Source: Cinclus cinclus (Eukaryota; Chordata; Aves; Passeriformes; Cinclidae). From it: a stretch of DNA of 64,000 bases. Of the stretch, positions 61,101 to 64,000 are shown in pieces. The position numbers and the translations under genes were made by a program. The stretch covers positions 13,859,234 through 13,923,233 of the forward strand of contig NC_085059.1 of assembly GCF_963662255.1 (NCBI RefSeq). Direction: 5' to 3'. Below the pieces are notes generated by a model that worked only from the letters and a program-made list of their open reading frames with translations, was not told the DNA's origin and did not search any database. How positions within the stretch are numbered: position 1 is the first letter of the stretch; every line of letters starts with the position of its first letter.

Positions 61101-64000
61101 TTAGCTCAGCTTCCCATAAAACCACCTTCCTTCCCCTGGGGGTTTTTCTGAGATGAAGCTCATTGCGCTGCAAGACACTGGGACTCTGCTGGAGCTGCTG
61201 GGACTCTCGGGCACTGAGTACTCCTGCAGAAGCTCACTGCAAGTCAGAAAACAAGGGAGGCTTTTGTGTTACAAATAGGAAGTAGGTCAGATCCCACAAA
61301 TGCAAACAGACAGGGAGGAAGGTGCTTGCGGTTCTTTACAGTCATCTTTGAGATTAGCTATGTAACAAGCACCAAAACCCTCAAAGCACTGCACCCAGGC
61401 ACAGAGAGCTAGCTCTTGCTGGGGTGCTTGTATCTGGGCATCACTTGTGGCCAGCACACTCTCCTTGCACATCCACAGGCTCTGCTCCAGAGCCCACTGC
61501 CACACTCGTGTGAAACTCCAAAAATAAACCACATCAGACTGCAGGAGCTGGGATCAGACGCTTCGCTTGTTTACCAGAGCTCCCTGCTCAACGGTGATGT
61601 TTTGCAGAACAGCCCAGTGAACAGCACTCAGAAGCATTTCTGGACACAGAGAGAAAAGCCAGGCTCAATTTGAGCTCATTAGCTTTTTTCAAATCCAGTT
61701 GATAAAGCTGTGTTATCCCTCTGTCACCTGTGTCCGGAGGGCTGGGGAGAGCAGTGATTGCCCATTGGTTTAACACAGTTTAAGTTGTACCTGGCATGGC
61801 TGTGGGGAGAGGGCAGGGTGGCAGCAGCCTGTGACTGCAGCACCATGTCCCCTCCTCCCTGTTTTACTGTACGTTCAGCCTCATTCATTCACCATTTTTC
61901 CCCATAATGACTGTTTTAGACCAACCCATCCCACAGCCTCTAGGCACAGGCAGTGCTGCCCAGGTGGGACTGAGAGCAGTGTCAGCTGCCTGCTCCAGCT
62001 CTGCTCTTTGCAAACCAGCTATGTCCCTGCAGAGTGGAGAGAGCAGGGGGGACTTAGAGAAGCTGCCATCAGCAGAACCAGGGTCGTTCTCCTAAAGCCC
62101 AGCCATATGCTGTATCCCCTGACTGCATTTTTAGGCATTTTTGACAAGCAAGTTCTTGACTGTGCATGTTCTTGTCTTTCCCTTTCTCTAAAAGCATAGT
62201 TTAGAGGAAATAAGCCAATGATTTTGCCAGGCAAGATTAAGACTGTAGTACCATTTAATTAAGCTGTTGTTTTAAATGTTCTCTGATGTTGTACCATCCT
62301 GTTGAAGACCTGGGAGATGATAAATACTTGTCTGCAACCTCTTTCTGTGTTCTGAGAGCACATTTTAATTACCACCCTCTATCCCATTTGCAGCCAGACA
62401 GTTTACAAGCTCTCCACCGTGGTGCAGATGAACGATGGTACTTTCTGCCCTCCAGACAATGCCAGGCACTCACCTGGGAAGCAGCTGAACAAAGAAGGCT
62501 CCTGGAGAGAAATAATTGAGGGCACCAAACAATTTACAGGACCACGTCCCCCAGCTTGTCTCTTCATGACATAAGAAACCCATAAATAGGCCAGATCTTC
62601 GGATACAGGGTTGTATTGAGCAAGGATAATAAATAGGAATCAAATAACAGTGACTTAATCATGTCCCAAGTCTCAAAATCTTTGGGATAAATTGTTTTGT
62701 TGCCAGACTTTGATCTCCCAGCCCCAAATCACAGCAAAGCCTGAAACATCATCAGCTTCAATTTGCAGAAACCACTCTAAATGAGCAGACTCCCAGGAAT
62801 GTATTTCTCTTGTGCATATTTCCCCTCCAGATGCTGAAGTATCTAACAGCTAAAGAGCTGACTGTGGGTACAGTAGCATGAGAACAAATTCACATGGCTG
62901 CAGCCTTCCTTGATATAAATATTCCTCAAGCCTGGTTGCAAATCAGTGATTGCAGCAAGAGAAGTCAAAATTAATCAAAAGCATCAAGGCAGCTGCTTCT
63001 AGAGCATGATTTGGGATGATATACCAGTGATGTTTCGGTCACCCAGACTGGCAAAAAAATTCCTCTGAGTTATTCTCCCAGATCACAGAGACTTCCCAGC
63101 TTTTCAGGATCTTGGAGTGAACATCCAAGTGAGGTGCAAGTGCCCAGGGGTGTCTGAGCACCAGGGGGTTTGTGAACACAAGCTCCCCTCCTTTCCTCCT
63201 TTAATTTGTGACCTAACTCACCTATGTGGCAGGCACCTGGAAACCCTTTGGGCTGATCTAAGCCCTCTAAAACATCTTTCTGCTGTTTTGAGACTATTTA
63301 GGACACAGCTTTGCTGGTACCAAGCACAGTTGAGGTAAAGGCAGAGTTGTCTGGCTGAGAAAAACAAGCCAAAATCACACCTAACCATTCTGAAGATGAT
63401 CAAAGGACAGTGGCAGGTAAGAATTGGTCCTGATCAGTTTAACCTTCACTGTGCTCATCCTTGGGAAGTAACAAATTAGTTAATCACAGCAGCAGTAAGA
63501 GAAAAAAAATTCTCACCATAAATATTCACAGCATCATGTGCAATACAGAAAATCCATTTCTAAATGAAGGAAAATAAATTAGGAGAAGACACTGGCCTGC
63601 TGATTAAAACTTAGCACACACTCCCCACCATCAGCTGACATTTGCCTGCTCTTTACATACTGCAGTCACAGACACAGCCCCTCTGGCTGCTGGTGACATT
63701 AAAGGATGAAACTCCCCAGATTTTAAGAGGAACAGGGATGATGGATGCAACACTTGCCAGTGTTCAGTCCTAAGATTCCTCCATGCACTCTGCTGAGCCC
63801 TGCCCAGGAAAGGTGCAAAGCCCAAACCCTGCCTGTACCAGGGCAGAGCATCAGGGCAAGTGAAGCCTGCAGGAAGGGCCAGGGCCATAAGAACCAGCTC
63901 AGAATTGTCTTGCTAATACCAGAACCCCAGAGAGAATTACTCTTCAGGTAGTGAATTTGTTCTGAAACTAATACCTGAGAAATATATTCAAATGTTAGTG
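58109..64000. other. Non-coding stretch to the window end, no gene recognised
   Basis: The longest frame is 175 codons on the minus strand (60419-60946). It is Ser/Pro/Ala-rich, overlaps a plus frame, and has no domain. A short (AC)n lies at about 59999-60011 and another near 59056. Frames at 61831-62199 and 62286-62519 are unrecognised. No retroposon, RNA gene or splice-bounded exon could be supported. Confidence 0.5.

Overview
This window looks like ordinary non-coding vertebrate DNA from a bird, most likely a songbird. Two retroposons point that way. One is a truncated CR1 LINE 3' end (30382-30695, minus strand) that still encodes the worn C-terminus of the CR1 reverse transcriptase. The other is an older element (about 22958-23090, minus strand) whose head aligns with tRNA-Ile and whose tail aligns with a CR1 3' end. 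That is the architecture of the passerine TguSINE1-type SINEs. Base use is AT-rich with scarce CpG, apart from one island-like patch near 9.5 kb.

I find no protein-coding gene I can support on either strand. The open frames of 60-175 codons show no recognisable domain or coding pattern. The longest frames (up to 433 codons) are artefacts of two tandem arrays whose base composition excludes stop codons. The window is therefore intergenic DNA or the inside of a large intron.

Layout: 1-8.86 kb is featureless AT-rich DNA. At 8.86-10.66 kb lies the most structured zone: a homeobox-site-rich, conserved-looking stretch, a CpG-rich block (about 9420-9665), a phased 33-bp repeat carrying TAAT cores (9668-9799), and a G-rich pentamer-based minisatellite (9931-10386). 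At 12208-12990 there is a solo retroviral LTR with a perfect 6-bp target-site duplication. The stretch 13-50 kb is mostly unique sequence with small tandem duplications, hairpins, relic SINEs, the TguSINE1-like copy, the CR1 and a conserved-looking block near 41.2 kb. At 50400-51275 lies the second large array, 125 units of a C-rich heptamer with an internal higher-order pattern. The remaining 12.7 kb holds nothing that I can name with confidence.

The best candidates for something undescribed are the cluster at 8.86-10.66 kb and the heptamer array at 50.4-51.3 kb. I saw no operon, CRISPR array or defence-type system, and none is expected in this kind of DNA.
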